A DNA stretch of 64,000 nucleotides, from the NCBI RefSeq assembly GCF_018128285.1, contig NZ_CP072380.1, positions 2,666,001-2,730,000 on the forward strand, in the 5' to 3' direction. Below the pieces are notes generated by a model. The model was not told where the DNA came from. It made no database searches and worked only from the letters and a program-made list of their open reading frames with translations. Of the stretch, positions 27,023-36,649 are shown in pieces; the stretch's first letter is position 1, and each line of letters begins with the position of its first letter. Source of the DNA: Atopobium sp. oral taxon 416. Its GTDB lineage: Bacteria > Actinomycetota > Coriobacteriia > Coriobacteriales > Atopobiaceae. Made by a program: the position numbers and the translations under genes.

Positions 27023-27796
27023 TTATGAGTTGCTTTTTTCGTCTTCCAGGTAGCGCTTCAAGAACTCACGCGTACGGGGCTTCTTCGGATGGGTGAACAT
27101 ATCGTGCGGGGAGCCGGATTCCACGATCACGCCGTCATCCATAAAGACGACCTTGTCGGAGACGTTCTTTGCGAAGTCCATCTCGTGGGTCACCACGACC
27201 ATCGTCATCCCGCCCCGCGCCAGATCGCGCATAACGGAAAGGACTTCACCTACGATCTCTGGGTCCAGGGCGCTCGTCGGCTCGTCGAAGAGCATGAGCT
27301 CCGGTTCCATGCACAGGGCGCGCGCGATAGCCACACGCTGTTTCTGGCCGCCGGAGAGGGAGACGACGGAAGCCTGCGCATAGTCCTTAAGGCCTACAGC
27401 GTCGAGGTTTTTGAGCGCCACACCCTCCGCTTCCTCTCTTGTCATCTTCTTCAACGTGACCGGCGCCAGGGTACAGTTATCGAGCACATTGAGATTGTTG
27501 AAGAGGTTGAAGCCCTGAAAGACCATGCCGATACGCTCACGGAGCTTGTTGACGTTCACGGTCCGGGAGACGAGGTCCTCCCCCCTAAACCACACATGGC
27601 CCTCATCGGGAACCTCAAGCAGATTGATGCAGCGCAGCAGTGTGGACTTGCCCGAGCCGGAAGCCCCGATGATCGTGACGACCTCCTTAGGCATAACCTC
27701 GAAGTTGATGCCTTTGAGCACCACGTGGTCGCCGAAACTTTTCTTGAGCCCCTCGACTTTGACGACGGACTGCACGTTCGTATTTGTGTCACTCAA
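27023..27796 (-). CDS. Polar amino-acid ABC transporter, ATP-binding protein
   Basis: This 257-residue ATPase is of the GlnQ/HisP type: Walker [16 protein letters not shown] (about 40), signature [17 protein letters not shown], Walker [16 protein letters not shown]-loop VVTHEMDFA, and the family ending ([24 protein letters not shown]). It is the last gene of a set with a permease (one base away) and a substrate-binding protein, forming a complete polar amino-acid importer. Which amino acid is carried cannot be told from sequence. Confidence 0.94.
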   Translation of the reverse strand: MSDTNTNVQSVVKVEGLKKSFGDHVVLKGINFEVMPKEVVTIIGASGSGKSTLLRCINLLEVPDEGHVWFRGEDLVSRTVNVNKLRERIGMVFQGFNLFNNLNVLDNCTLAPVTLKKMTREEAEGVALKNLDAVGLKDYAQASVVSLSGGQKQRVAIARALCMEPELMLFDEPTSALDPEIVGEVLSVMRDLARGGMTMVVVTHEMDFAKNVSDKVVFMDDGVIVESGSPHDMFTHPKKPRTREFLKRYLEDEKSNS

Positions 27797-27797
27797 C

Positions 27798-28988
27798 TTA
27801 CTTCACCTGCTTCGTCTGGGGGACCGGCGCATTGGAGGTGCTCAGTACAACTCGAGCAGCCTTGGGATCAAAGTGCTTAGCGAACTTGTCCAGGAGCTTC
27901 GTCGCGACCATCGTCAAGATCAGGTACACGATTGCAGCGGCCACATAGGGTTCCATCTGCTTGTAGTAGACGCCTGCGATCGAGCGGACCGCGAAGGTGA
28001 GCTCAAGCACGCCGATAGCCATGAGAACTGAGGAATCCTTGATGTTGATAACGAGCTCGTTGGAGAGCGCCGGGATTGAGTTTCTGATGCCCTGCGGAAA
28101 GACGACCTTGCGCATCGCCTGCCACTGTGAGAGGCCTAAGGAACGAGCTGCCTCAGTCTGCCCCGGATCGACGGAGAGGATACCGGAGCGCAACACCTCC
28201 ATCATGTAGGCGGTGGAGTTGAGCGAGACGGTGACCAGGCCGGCGTTGAACGGGGACCATACGTTTAGGATCTCCGTCGGCGTCATGCCTCGCGCGGTCA
28301 GCATACCGGTGCCCGCATAGTAGATAATGAGTCCCTGGATCATCATCGGCGTACCGCGCATGATCGTGGAGTAAACCTTCGCGAATCCTACGCCGACCTT
28401 TTTCCAGAATCTGACGAAGTCGTTGTCAGAGCGGTCAATCTGCTGCAGGCGCAGGAAGACCAGCACTAAAGCCAACACAAATGCGACGAGCGTGCCGACA
28501 ACCGCGATAATGATCGTATTCAGGATGCCTTGTAGGAAGGTGCTGCGCATCTGATAGAGCATGTAGATCATGGAACCGAGGAAGTCTGAAGGATTCGAAT
28601 CCTGTGTCACCGCGTATTGCACGATATCGACAATGCGCATGATGCCGCGGTCGATGACCATCACGATCGTGATGCCCCAGGCCACATAGGAGCTAAAGCG
28701 CTCAATCTTCTTCGCCCTCGGCGTCGCGAGGGGTGAGGTTGTCTGGTAGGCGTCACCGTGCCACTTCACGATCTTGTTCACGAGCGCCACGAGTGACACC
28801 ACGACCCACACTACGAGCAGATAGAAGAGCACGCACTCAAGCGGGTACGAGTATCTCAAAAAACTCGAGGAGGTATGCGGCTGGCTTGAAAGCCACAAGC
28901 CAATCAACGCAATCACTGAGGTAGAAAGAAAGACGTAGCGATGGTCCTCGGTAACGAATCGCTTAAACCTGCCCTTTTTCTTTGCCAT
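27798..28988 (-). CDS. Polar amino-acid ABC transporter, permease (extended N-terminus)
   Basis: This 396-residue HisM/GlnP-type permease has its core at about residues 150-375: [27 protein letters not shown] and the coupling EAA loop region [30 protein letters not shown]. The first about 140 residues add two or three extra transmembrane helices ([35 protein letters not shown]) that most family members lack. It acts as a homodimer with the ATPase downstream. Confidence 0.92.
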   Translation of the reverse strand: MAKKKGRFKRFVTEDHRYVFLSTSVIALIGLWLSSQPHTSSSFLRYSYPLECVLFYLLVVWVVVSLVALVNKIVKWHGDAYQTTSPLATPRAKKIERFSSYVAWGITIVMVIDRGIMRIVDIVQYAVTQDSNPSDFLGSMIYMLYQMRSTFLQGILNTIIIAVVGTLVAFVLALVLVFLRLQQIDRSDNDFVRFWKKVGVGFAKVYSTIMRGTPMMIQGLIIYYAGTGMLTARGMTPTEILNVWSPFNAGLVTVSLNSTAYMMEVLRSGILSVDPGQTEAARSLGLSQWQAMRKVVFPQGIRNSIPALSNELVINIKDSSVLMAIGVLELTFAVRSIAGVYYKQMEPYVAAAIVYLILTMVATKLLDKFAKHFDPKAARVVLSTSNAPVPQTKQVK

Positions 28989-29014
28989 ATCTGAAAAGCT
29001 CCTTTGTCAGATAC

Positions 29015-29051
29015 GGCATCTCCCCTACTGTTGTGCTGCCGAAGAGATGCC
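29015..29051 (-). promoter_or_regulatory. Stem-loop between substrate-binding protein and permease genes
   Basis: GGCATCTC/GAGATGCC is a perfect 8-bp stem without a T-run in the 86-base gap. Such 3' stem-loops usually stabilise or overproduce the binding-protein mRNA relative to the membrane genes. Confidence 0.5.
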
Positions 29052-29074
29052 TATCTGTAATCGCTTACTTCGAT

Positions 29075-30001
29075 TTACTCCGGCAGACGCGCCTGCACGT
29101 CGTCCCACACCTGTTGGCGTTCATCCTGGGGGACGGAATTGACCACATCATTGATCTGCTGTAGCGTGTCGCCTTGCCCCTTCGCGATACCCGCGTTGAT
29201 CGGAGCGTCCTCTTGGAATAGGGCCTGGGATCCATTGATCTCTACCGGTGTCAGATCCGGATTCGCTTTCAAGAGCCCTCTCTCATTTTCCACGTCGAAG
29301 GTAATCGCATCGCAGGCACCCTGATTGAGGTTTGAGAGCTGGGCGGGGACCGAATCGACCGGTGTCAGGTGGTTCACATTCGGGATCTCATCGATCACTG
29401 TATCGAGCAAGGTGTCGCGCTGGCCTAACACGGCTGCGCCGGCAAAATCATCCAGGCTCGTGGCGTTCACATAGGCAGAGCCTTTTCTCACGAGCAGACC
29501 ATAGTGGCTGGTCCAGTACGGATCGGAGAAGTCGATTGACTCGCGACGCTCGTCGGTGGCGGTCATGCCACCACAGATGATATCGATCTGCCCGTTCTTC
29601 AGGGCCTCAACAAGGCCTGAGAATTCCATCTTCGAGGCAACAGGGTTGAGATTGAAGTGCTCAGCGATCTTCTTCGCGAAGTAGATGTCATAGCCATCCG
29701 CATAGGCATCGCTCTGTCCCTCAACCGGGATCGTGTCCTCAGTTTCCTCAGACACCTGCCAGTTGAAGGGAGGGTAGGCGACTTCCATACCGACACGCAT
29801 CGTGCCGTTATCGCCGAACGTCCGCTGCTGGCTGCCCGATTCCTCTTCGCCGATCTCGACCGTTTCCGTTGAAGGACCGCAAGCAACCAAGAAATCTGCG
29901 GCGCCGACGCTGATAGCGGTCAGGCCGGAAGCCTTCAGGAAACTGCGGCGGGAAACATTCGCTCGCCCGTGATGGGCAGAGCCGGTATCACGTTGTTGCA
30001 T
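29075..30001 (-). CDS. Polar amino-acid ABC transporter, substrate-binding lipoprotein
   Basis: From ATG 30001 (AAGGAAAG upstream) the 308-residue protein has a twin-arginine signal NVSRRSFLKASGLTAISVGA ending in the lipobox LVAC, so it is predicted to be a Tat-exported lipoprotein. The mature part is a family 3 (SBP_bac_3) binding protein: GMEVAYPPFNWQV, DGYDIYFAKKIAEHFNLN, DIICGGMTATDERRESIDFSDPYW and a final domain with NQGACDAITFD. It is the first gene of the importer operon. Tat routing of this family is unusual but is seen in actinobacteria. Confidence 0.93.
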   Translation of the reverse strand: MQQRDTGSAHHGRANVSRRSFLKASGLTAISVGAADFLVACGPSTETVEIGEEESGSQQRTFGDNGTMRVGMEVAYPPFNWQVSEETEDTIPVEGQSDAYADGYDIYFAKKIAEHFNLNPVASKMEFSGLVEALKNGQIDIICGGMTATDERRESIDFSDPYWTSHYGLLVRKGSAYVNATSLDDFAGAAVLGQRDTLLDTVIDEIPNVNHLTPVDSVPAQLSNLNQGACDAITFDVENERGLLKANPDLTPVEINGSQALFQEDAPINAGIAKGQGDTLQQINDVVNSVPQDERQQVWDDVQARLPE

Positions 30002-30122
30002 GGATCTTCTTTCCTTGCTGACGGCACACCCAAGGGGCATGAAAAAAATGTCCCTTTGTAGTGCAAGATTACTCAATTTACGCAGCAATCCCAGAGTGAG
30101 TAATAGAGTTGTAATAACGGAA

Positions 30123-32603
30123 TCAGGATGTATGCTTAAGCCAGGTCTGCTCGCCTTGCCACACCGTGGGTGCGTTCGAGGCGGTCCACGCCCCTAATTT
30201 TGAGTTAGGATGCGCATCGAGCGTCAGATCAGCGAACTTGTGAGCCTTATAGCTCCTCAGCGCCACGAGCGCGATCATCGCACCATTGTCGCCGCAGGCG
30301 GCAATCGGGGGCACTGTAACTCTCACGCCCATGCCTCTGAAGGTCTTCTTATACGCTTCACGCAGCTGTGGATTTGCAGCGACGCCTCCACCTACGCAGA
30401 AGTCACGCGATCCGGTCTCCTTGACTGCGTGGACCGCTTTGGCGACCTGCACATCGATCACCGCAGCTTCAAAGGAAGCGGCAAGATCAGGCAGATTGAT
30501 CGGACGGCCCGCTTTGTTCTCTCCCTCGATATAGGTGATCACCGAGGTCTTCAGCCCTGAAAGACTGAAGGAGTAATCCCCTGAGTGCATCATGGCACGC
30601 GGGAAGTGGATTGCCTTGGGATTACCTTTTGCAGCGAGCTCCGAGATGATCGGACCACCCGGGTAGCCAAGCCCTAAGGCCTTCGCCACTTTGTCAAACG
30701 CTTCGCCGACCGCATCGTCGATCGTCTGGCCTAAGACCTCATAGTCTCCCCAGCCTTTAACATGCACAAGCATCGTGTTGCCGCCGGAGACCAAGCTTGC
30801 GATAAAGGGGGGCTCCAGATCAGGGGTCTCAAAGAGGTTCGCAAAGAGGTGCCCCTCGAGGTGGTTGGCCGCGATGAGCGGCAACCCCGCCGAGACAGAG
30901 AGCCCCTTTGCAAAGGCGACGCCGACCACCAAGGCACCTACAAGGCCCGGACCTACGGTCACGCCGACGGCTGCCAGATCAGCAGGGGTCAAGGTATCGC
31001 ACCCGAAGTGCTTGCCGACCTGCTCCATCGCTTCCTCGTAGACTCCCACGATTGCCTCAATGTGCTTTCTCGAGGCGATCTCGGGAACCACGCCGCCAAA
31101 GCGGGCGTGGAAGTCAACGGAGGAGGCCACTACATTGGCTAAGATCTGCCCTTGTCCGTCGATCACAGCCATCGCCGTCTCGTCGCAAGAGGACTCAACT
31201 GAGAGGATCAGCGGCGCGGCTTTAGCAATCGCTTCCTGCGTCTCAGTTGTACGCTCCTGAGGCTTCTTAGGCCAATTCGTAAGCGAGGCGTGCGACACCG
31301 GCGCTTTCTTCATGTGCTCAGGGTCAGCCGCTAGCGGCAGGGAGACCTTGAGGATCAGGGCGTCTTTGCCCGGTGCATAGTAGTCAGGCCGTTTCCCCAC
31401 TCGCTTGAAGCCGAGCTTGGCATAGGCCTTCTGAGCCGACGCATTGTCGGTCGCAACTTCGAGTGAAGCTGAGGTAGCTCCCAACATCTCCGCATCATAG
31501 ACCACCCGTGCGATCAGCCGCTCAGCGATGCCCTCACCGCGGCGCTGCTCGATCACGGCAACATCGTCGATCTCAAAGTCGCTCCCCGCGAGTACACCGC
31601 CCGCATAGCCGATGATGGTGCCCTGATCGTGGGCTATCCACCAGCTACGCTGCGGTTGTGACACTTCCTCGTAGAACGCGTTTTCACTCCACGGAGCATG
31701 GACGGAGCCTTCGAAGATAGTCTCTTCTAGCTTCGCGACAGGTGCGCAGTCATTGACCGTCATTGGCCGCAACTGCGTATGCAGACTCGCGAGCATATCG
31801 TCGACCCCGGCGACATCGACCGAGGCAGGGATCTTGAGCCCCAACCGCTTCCGCTCGTTCTCCTCCGCATCCGAAAGTCTGGTATAGAGCGGCAGGACGA
31901 GCGCGGGATCCCCATTACCTAAGGAATCCGGATCTGAGGTGGCCGCCGCAGCAGCAAGCCCCTCACCGGAGGGGAACCACAGTTTCTCATCTACGATATT
32001 GGTAAAGCCCGCATCCTCAAATTGCTTGCGGTATTTGACGAGGCCGTTGCCGGTCAGGGCAATCGCGCCGCCGGTCTTCTGAGGCAGCTCAGCCCAGGCT
32101 TCGACGACCTTGCCGGCCTTCATCACGGTCTCACGCGCGAACTGTCGGTGAGCTCCAGTCTCATCCAACACATAGATTCCGGGGTAGATCTCTTTGCGCA
32201 TCGCGTCATTGGCAACTGCCAATGGTCCTCTGATGCCGGCAAACCAGGCATGCCAGGCTGTCACATCGAGCGTAGAGACCCCATAGAGCTTCTTGCCAAG
32301 CCCCACTGCAATACCTTTGGCGGTAGCGATCCCAATACGGACACCGGTGAAGGAGCCGGGACCCCGTCCCGCGACAACTGAGCTGAGGTCGTCCCAGGTG
32401 ATTCCTGCCTGTCTACAGGCATCAAAGGCGCTTCCCACTAACTCCACGTTCGCCTGTCTGCGGCACTTGTGGTCGCTGCAGCCGAGCAGCTTGACCTTCT
32501 TGACGCCTTCCTGCGTTGGATCATACGCAACAACCGCACAGGCCAACATATCGGTGGAGGTGTCCACCGCCAAAACATACCGCGTATTCAACTCGAGACT
32601 CAC
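30123..32603 (-). CDS. TsaB-RimI-TsaD triple fusion: tRNA t6A synthesis and N-acetyltransferase
   Basis: This 826-residue protein joins three normally separate products. Residues about 1-235 are TsaB (VLAVDTSTDMLACAVV, GRGPGSFTGVRIG). About 275-425 is a GNAT acetyltransferase of the RimI type (IDDVAVIEQRRGEGIAERLI, LEVATDNASAQKAYAKLGF). About 465-826 is TsaD/Kae1 (SVESSCDETAMAVID, SRKHIEAIVGVYEEA, metal-binding HLEGHLFANL, FCVGGGVAANPQL). TsaB and TsaD with TsaE (next gene) place threonylcarbamoyl on A37 of ANN-decoding tRNAs; RimI acetylates protein N-termini, classically S18. The fusion fixes a 1:1 stoichiometry. The frame is intact throughout. Confidence 0.95.
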   Translation of the reverse strand: MSLELNTRYVLAVDTSTDMLACAVVAYDPTQEGVKKVKLLGCSDHKCRRQANVELVGSAFDACRQAGITWDDLSSVVAGRGPGSFTGVRIGIATAKGIAVGLGKKLYGVSTLDVTAWHAWFAGIRGPLAVANDAMRKEIYPGIYVLDETGAHRQFARETVMKAGKVVEAWAELPQKTGGAIALTGNGLVKYRKQFEDAGFTNIVDEKLWFPSGEGLAAAAATSDPDSLGNGDPALVLPLYTRLSDAEENERKRLGLKIPASVDVAGVDDMLASLHTQLRPMTVNDCAPVAKLEETIFEGSVHAPWSENAFYEEVSQPQRSWWIAHDQGTIIGYAGGVLAGSDFEIDDVAVIEQRRGEGIAERLIARVVYDAEMLGATSASLEVATDNASAQKAYAKLGFKRVGKRPDYYAPGKDALILKVSLPLAADPEHMKKAPVSHASLTNWPKKPQERTTETQEAIAKAAPLILSVESSCDETAMAVIDGQGQILANVVASSVDFHARFGGVVPEIASRKHIEAIVGVYEEAMEQVGKHFGCDTLTPADLAAVGVTVGPGLVGALVVGVAFAKGLSVSAGLPLIAANHLEGHLFANLFETPDLEPPFIASLVSGGNTMLVHVKGWGDYEVLGQTIDDAVGEAFDKVAKALGLGYPGGPIISELAAKGNPKAIHFPRAMMHSGDYSFSLSGLKTSVITYIEGENKAGRPINLPDLAASFEAAVIDVQVAKAVHAVKETGSRDFCVGGGVAANPQLREAYKKTFRGMGVRVTVPPIAACGDNGAMIALVALRSYKAHKFADLTLDAHPNSKLGAWTASNAPTVWQGEQTWLKHTS

Positions 32604-32616
32604 CGTCTTTAACTAC

Positions 32617-33147
32617 CTAATCTTCTTTCCTGGCCGACACCGTGCGCGCGTGCAGTGCAAAAGCCAATTCGGTGCTTCTTGCGCCGTAGGGGACAAATTC
32701 AATGGAGCGGGCGGGTTCCTGTCCGGCCGGCGTATCCGCATCCAAGCGCTTGAAGATCACATCGACTCGCTCATCGCCCATTGCATCCTCAAACTGCTCG
32801 CCCCACTCAATCAGGCAGGGCCCATCGGTACCGAGCGCATCGAACAGGCCAGTATCCTCCAGCTCGTCCTCATCATTCAGCCGATAGAGGTCGAAGTGAT
32901 AGAGCGGCATATCCGTCCCCTCATAGACCATCTCTATCGTGAAGGTGGGGCTTGTCACCTCATCCTTCACGCCCATCCCCTGGGCGACACCTTTAGTGAA
33001 CTGCGTCTTACCGGCACCTAAATCGCCGGTGAGTACCAGCACATCCCCTGGCTTCAAAAGCGTGCCGACGATCTCCCCGAAGTTCTTGGTCTCCTTAGGA
33101 GATTGGGACACGTAGTGCGTGTCATCTATAACCTTTGGCAATCTCAT
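32617..33147 (-). CDS. tsaE: tRNA t6A synthesis ATPase TsaE
   Basis: The 176-residue product has the TsaE P-loop VLTGDLGAGKTQFTKGVAQGMG (Walker A at about 41-48), the switch-like SPTFTIEMVYEG and LYHFDLYRLNDEDELEDTGL, and the ending region LIEWGEQFEDAM. It hydrolyses ATP on the TsaB/TsaD dimer during t6A formation. Its stop is 13 bases from the fusion gene and it overlaps the upstream glycosylase gene by 26 bases, so the genes are co-transcribed and coupled. The last about 30 residues are a species-specific tail. Confidence 0.95.
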   Translation of the reverse strand: MRLPKVIDDTHYVSQSPKETKNFGEIVGTLLKPGDVLVLTGDLGAGKTQFTKGVAQGMGVKDEVTSPTFTIEMVYEGTDMPLYHFDLYRLNDEDELEDTGLFDALGTDGPCLIEWGEQFEDAMGDERVDVIFKRLDADTPAGQEPARSIEFVPYGARSTELAFALHARTVSARKED

Positions 33148-33859
33148 CGCTGTGCACTCCCCCGTTTGTTGGGCTTACGGGATGCTCTTTAAGCCACTGT
33201 CCGAGGAAGGTGAAGTCCTCGTCGAGCAGCTGCTGCCACTCGTGGTGATAGAGGGCCGCGGCAGGATGGAACACCGGCAGCACCGCAAAGTGCCCGGTCT
33301 GGTGCATCCGTCCACGCAGACTTGAGATCCCTTGCTCAGTCCTCAGCACAAAGTGGGCTGCAAAATTACCGAGGCAGATGATTACGTCAGGCCAGACAGA
33401 GCGGATCTGTTCCCGCAGGAAGGGGGCGCAGGCTTCGATCTCCTCCGGCTTGGGGTTTCTGTTTGACGGTGGACGGCACTTCAGGACGTTGGCAATATAG
33501 ACATCCTCACGCTTGAGACCTGCGAGCTTCAACAGGTTATCGAGGTTATGACCCGCAGCACCCACAAAGGGCTCCCCCTGCAGGTCCTCGCTTCTGCCCG
33601 GGGCTTCACCGATAAACATCACGCGTGCGTTGGGGTTCCCGACGCCGAACACGATGTTGGTCCGCGTCTGCCCGAGTGGGCAGCGCATGCAATCCCCGAG
33701 CACCGCTTGGACCTCTTCTAGGGTGACCTCCTGCGGCTTCTGGTTAGTATGCCCCGGTATCTGCATGATTGCCATATACATCTCCGCATCACTCATATAC
33801 GTCCGCGGCTTGCGGCGGTACCCTCTATGGGGTACACCTCCGACAGGTTGTTCAGACAT
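33122..33859 (-). CDS. Uracil-DNA glycosylase, family 4-like (Fe-S)
   Basis: This 245-residue enzyme removes uracil from DNA. Motif 1 reads VMFIGEAPGRSEDLQGEPFVGAAG (GEAPG with the following E of family 4), the second motif VLPVFHPAAAL. The cysteines CMRCPLGQTR, NVLKCRPP and ACAPF fit the [4Fe-4S] ligands. The N-terminal about 30 residues are basic and unconserved. It overlaps alr by eight bases and tsaE by 26, in one continuous operon. Confidence 0.92.
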   Translation of the reverse strand: MSEQPVGGVPHRGYRRKPRTYMSDAEMYMAIMQIPGHTNQKPQEVTLEEVQAVLGDCMRCPLGQTRTNIVFGVGNPNARVMFIGEAPGRSEDLQGEPFVGAAGHNLDNLLKLAGLKREDVYIANVLKCRPPSNRNPKPEEIEACAPFLREQIRSVWPDVIICLGNFAAHFVLRTEQGISSLRGRMHQTGHFAVLPVFHPAAALYHHEWQQLLDEDFTFLGQWLKEHPVSPTNGGVHSDEIAKGYR

Positions 33860-35012
33860 AGATCTTTTCTAGCCTGAGGCCAAAGTCACAGGCTACTTCA
33901 TAGTTGATAGTACGACGGATGTGGGCCATATCATCCAAGGTGATAGCCTCATCGTCGTCTTGACCGATCAGCGTCACCACATCCCCATAGTCCACCCGCG
34001 TCGAAGGCGCAAAGGGATTCGCCGAGGCAGGCGGCACTGCAAACATCGTCTGGTCCATGCAGATGTTGCCGACCTGCGGGCAGCGTGTCCCGTTCACAAT
34101 AACGTCCATACGGTTTGAGAGTTCCCGGGCCAGCCCATCCGCATAACCGAGTGGAATCGTCGCAATCTGGGTCCCCTTGTTCGCGATACGGTACGTCATC
34201 CCGTACCCGACGCCTTCACCGACCTCCGGCTCGATCGCACGGGTCACCCGCGCCTTAACCGCCATGACCGGCTTCAGGTCGATGTAGGAAGCCGTGATCG
34301 GAGCCGCATGTAGCCCGTAGAGGCCGATCCCCACACGGCACATATCGAACTGCATACCTTTGTGCAGAATGGTGCCTGGGGTATTGTCACAGTGGATAAG
34401 GCCCGTCTCATAGCCGGCACTCTTGAGCGCGTTCACCGTATCGATGAACCGCTTGCACTGCATCCGGAAATCCCAGTCGTCGGGGACCTCCGCGGTCGCA
34501 AAGTGCGTGAAGACCCCAGCGCAGGTGAGGCCGCGGTGGAAGTCGACTGCGTGACGGAAATCGAGGGCATCATCAGGGGTAACCCCGATCCGGTGCATCC
34601 CGGTATCGATCGCCATGTGGTACTTACCCACCGTGCCGGCATCTGCGGCCGCCTCACCGAAGGCGAGCGCAAACTCGGTAGTATAGACCGCCGGCTCCAG
34701 ATCGTACTCGATAAGCATTGGGATCGCAGAGATTGGGGGCTCGCTCAAGACCACGATCGGCTCTTCGATACCGCTCTTCCTGAGCTCGACGCCCTCGCTC
34801 GGCGTCGCCACCGCAAAGGAGTAGGCCCCGGCCTTTGACATGACGTCCGCACAGCGCACCGCGCCGTGCCCATAGGCATCGGCCTTCACGACGCACATCA
34901 TCCTGACGCCCGACTCAAGCTGTTTTTTGAATGCGCGCACATTGGAGCGCACCGCGCCGAGATCGATCTCCACCCAGGCCCAGCGGTCAGGCGGGCAATT
35001 GTTTTCTCTCAT
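33852..35012 (-). CDS. alr: Alanine racemase
   Basis: The product has 386 residues. It begins WAWVEIDLGAVRSNVRAFKK, with PLP lysine in MMCVVKADAYGHGAVRCADV (about 43). The catalytic Tyr region is GYGMTYRIANKGTQIATIPLGYADGLAREL and the substrate-site segment is GNICMDQTMFAV. It supplies D-alanine for peptidoglycan. The standard fold-III racemase length supports full function. It sits between nnrDE and the glycosylase in the same operon, an arrangement (nnr-alr-tsaE) widespread in Gram-positives. Confidence 0.96.
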   Translation of the reverse strand: MRENNCPPDRWAWVEIDLGAVRSNVRAFKKQLESGVRMMCVVKADAYGHGAVRCADVMSKAGAYSFAVATPSEGVELRKSGIEEPIVVLSEPPISAIPMLIEYDLEPAVYTTEFALAFGEAAADAGTVGKYHMAIDTGMHRIGVTPDDALDFRHAVDFHRGLTCAGVFTHFATAEVPDDWDFRMQCKRFIDTVNALKSAGYETGLIHCDNTPGTILHKGMQFDMCRVGIGLYGLHAAPITASYIDLKPVMAVKARVTRAIEPEVGEGVGYGMTYRIANKGTQIATIPLGYADGLARELSNRMDVIVNGTRCPQVGNICMDQTMFAVPPASANPFAPSTRVDYGDVVTLIGQDDDEAITLDDMAHIRRTINYEVACDFGLRLEKIYV

Positions 35013-35020
35013 GAAAACAG

Positions 35021-36649
35021 TTACTCCTTTGTATCATCCGAGGAGAGCAGCTCTTCCACGTGCTGCTCCAGAGAGTCTGACGCTAACCCGATCTCGCTGA
35101 TGATATCGGTTGCCATAGCTCCATGGGAGCCATAGCGCTTTGCGGCGCGCGATCCAGCCAACGCATGGATCTCGCAGCCCAGCGAGCACAGAAGCGACAG
35201 TTCTTCCTTGTCCTCCGGATCCTTTGCGAGCAAGGCTGAGATGATACCGCTCAGGACATCGCCGGACCCTGCCGTGGAGAGCACTGAGGTGCCCGGCTCC
35301 GGAAGCAAAGCGGCTTCCACGCCGACGCAGGCCGTAGCACTGCCCTTTGCGACAACGCAGATCTCACTGCCACCGTCGCTCCAGACGATGCGACGCGCCG
35401 CTTCAAGGCAGGCGGTGAGCGAATCAGGAGGTGTATCCTGCAATCCGACCAGACGGCCGAGTTCACGGCGGTGCGGGGTCAGGACTAGCGGCTTATCCCG
35501 CCGGGTGACCTCCGGGAACTGGTCGAGCGCATTGTTGGTCAGACGTGAGAGACAGTTCAATCCATCCGCATCGACAACGAGCGGCACCTCTGCGTTGAGG
35601 AGTGCTGAAACGACTGAGATGGTGCCTGCGGTGACGCGCATGCCCGGCCCGACCAAGGTCGAGGAGTTGCGCTCCGCAAGCTTGAGGATCGCAGGGATCG
35701 CCTGCTTGGCAAAGGTTCCGCCTTGGTCTGCGGCCATACCGACGACCGGAATCTCCGGTACCTGCTGCTGCAGGAGCGGAGCGATCGTAACCGGCACCGC
35801 AAGCGTAACGTAGCCTGCGCCAGCGCGTGCAGCAGCTTTCGCTGCCATGAGTGCAGCACCCGGAAAGCGGGAGGAGCCTGCAACTACAAGCACAGAGCCA
35901 CGGGAATACTTATCCATATTGTTGATCGTGGGCTGCAGGACATCCGCATAGTCCTGAGACTCAACGCGCCAGGCTACCGGATCCGACTCCAGAACCACAC
36001 GCTCGGTCTGCTCCGCCAAGGGCGCAACCACGATGCCGCCGGTCACGTCGCGGCCCATATCTGAGATCAGCCCCGGCTTGAGGCACAGCATCGTCAGTGT
36101 CTCGTCCGCGATAATGCACTCACCGGGCGCATGGCCAGTCTGTGCAGAGAGTCCCGACGGCACATCGACGGCGATGACGGGGGCCTCAGAGGCGTTCACT
36201 GTATTGATCCAGATATCAAAGGGTGCTTTGGGCTCACCGTGGAAGCCGGTCCCGAGCATCGCATCGACGATCAGGTCGGAATCTTCCAGCAGCTGCTCCA
36301 GATCCTCGCGGGGCGGTCCGACCACGATCGGAACCTCGGCGTCACGGGTATGCTGGGCTACCAGTCGCGCGATGTCGCTCTTGATTTCATCGGGCTCAAT
36401 CGGTGACACCACAGTCACGTCGTACCCGTGCTGGAAGAGCTGCGCTGCGGCGACCCATCCGTCGCCCCCGTTGTTGCCAAAGCCGACTAAAATAGCGACT
36501 TTTCTGATATCCTCTAAGCGCATCACTTCATCGGCCACCGCACCGCCGGCACGGCGCATCAGTTCAGATACACTGACTCCCTCTTTGGAGAGGCCGTTCT
36601 CAACCGCTTTGACGTCTTCAACGTTTAGAACTGGTTGCACGATGTTCAT
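35021..36649 (-). CDS. nnr: Bifunctional NAD(P)H-hydrate epimerase/dehydratase
   Basis: The 542 residues carry an N-terminal YjeF_N epimerase domain (about 1-215: AILVGFGNNGGDGWVAA, VDAMLGTGFHGEPKAP, VIAVDVPSGLSAQTG) and a C-terminal ADP-dependent dehydratase of the ribokinase-like fold (GSVLVVAGSSRFPGAALMAA, VVDADGLN, LTPHRRELGRL, LSTAGSGDVLSGII). Together they repair hydrated NADH and NADPH. Its start overlaps the acpS gene end by 32 bases. Confidence 0.95.
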   Translation of the reverse strand: MNIVQPVLNVEDVKAVENGLSKEGVSVSELMRRAGGAVADEVMRLEDIRKVAILVGFGNNGGDGWVAAAQLFQHGYDVTVVSPIEPDEIKSDIARLVAQHTRDAEVPIVVGPPREDLEQLLEDSDLIVDAMLGTGFHGEPKAPFDIWINTVNASEAPVIAVDVPSGLSAQTGHAPGECIIADETLTMLCLKPGLISDMGRDVTGGIVVAPLAEQTERVVLESDPVAWRVESQDYADVLQPTINNMDKYSRGSVLVVAGSSRFPGAALMAAKAAARAGAGYVTLAVPVTIAPLLQQQVPEIPVVGMAADQGGTFAKQAIPAILKLAERNSSTLVGPGMRVTAGTISVVSALLNAEVPLVVDADGLNCLSRLTNNALDQFPEVTRRDKPLVLTPHRRELGRLVGLQDTPPDSLTACLEAARRIVWSDGGSEICVVAKGSATACVGVEAALLPEPGTSVLSTAGSGDVLSGIISALLAKDPEDKEELSLLCSLGCEIHALAGSRAAKRYGSHGAMATDIISEIGLASDSLEQHVEELLSSDDTKE

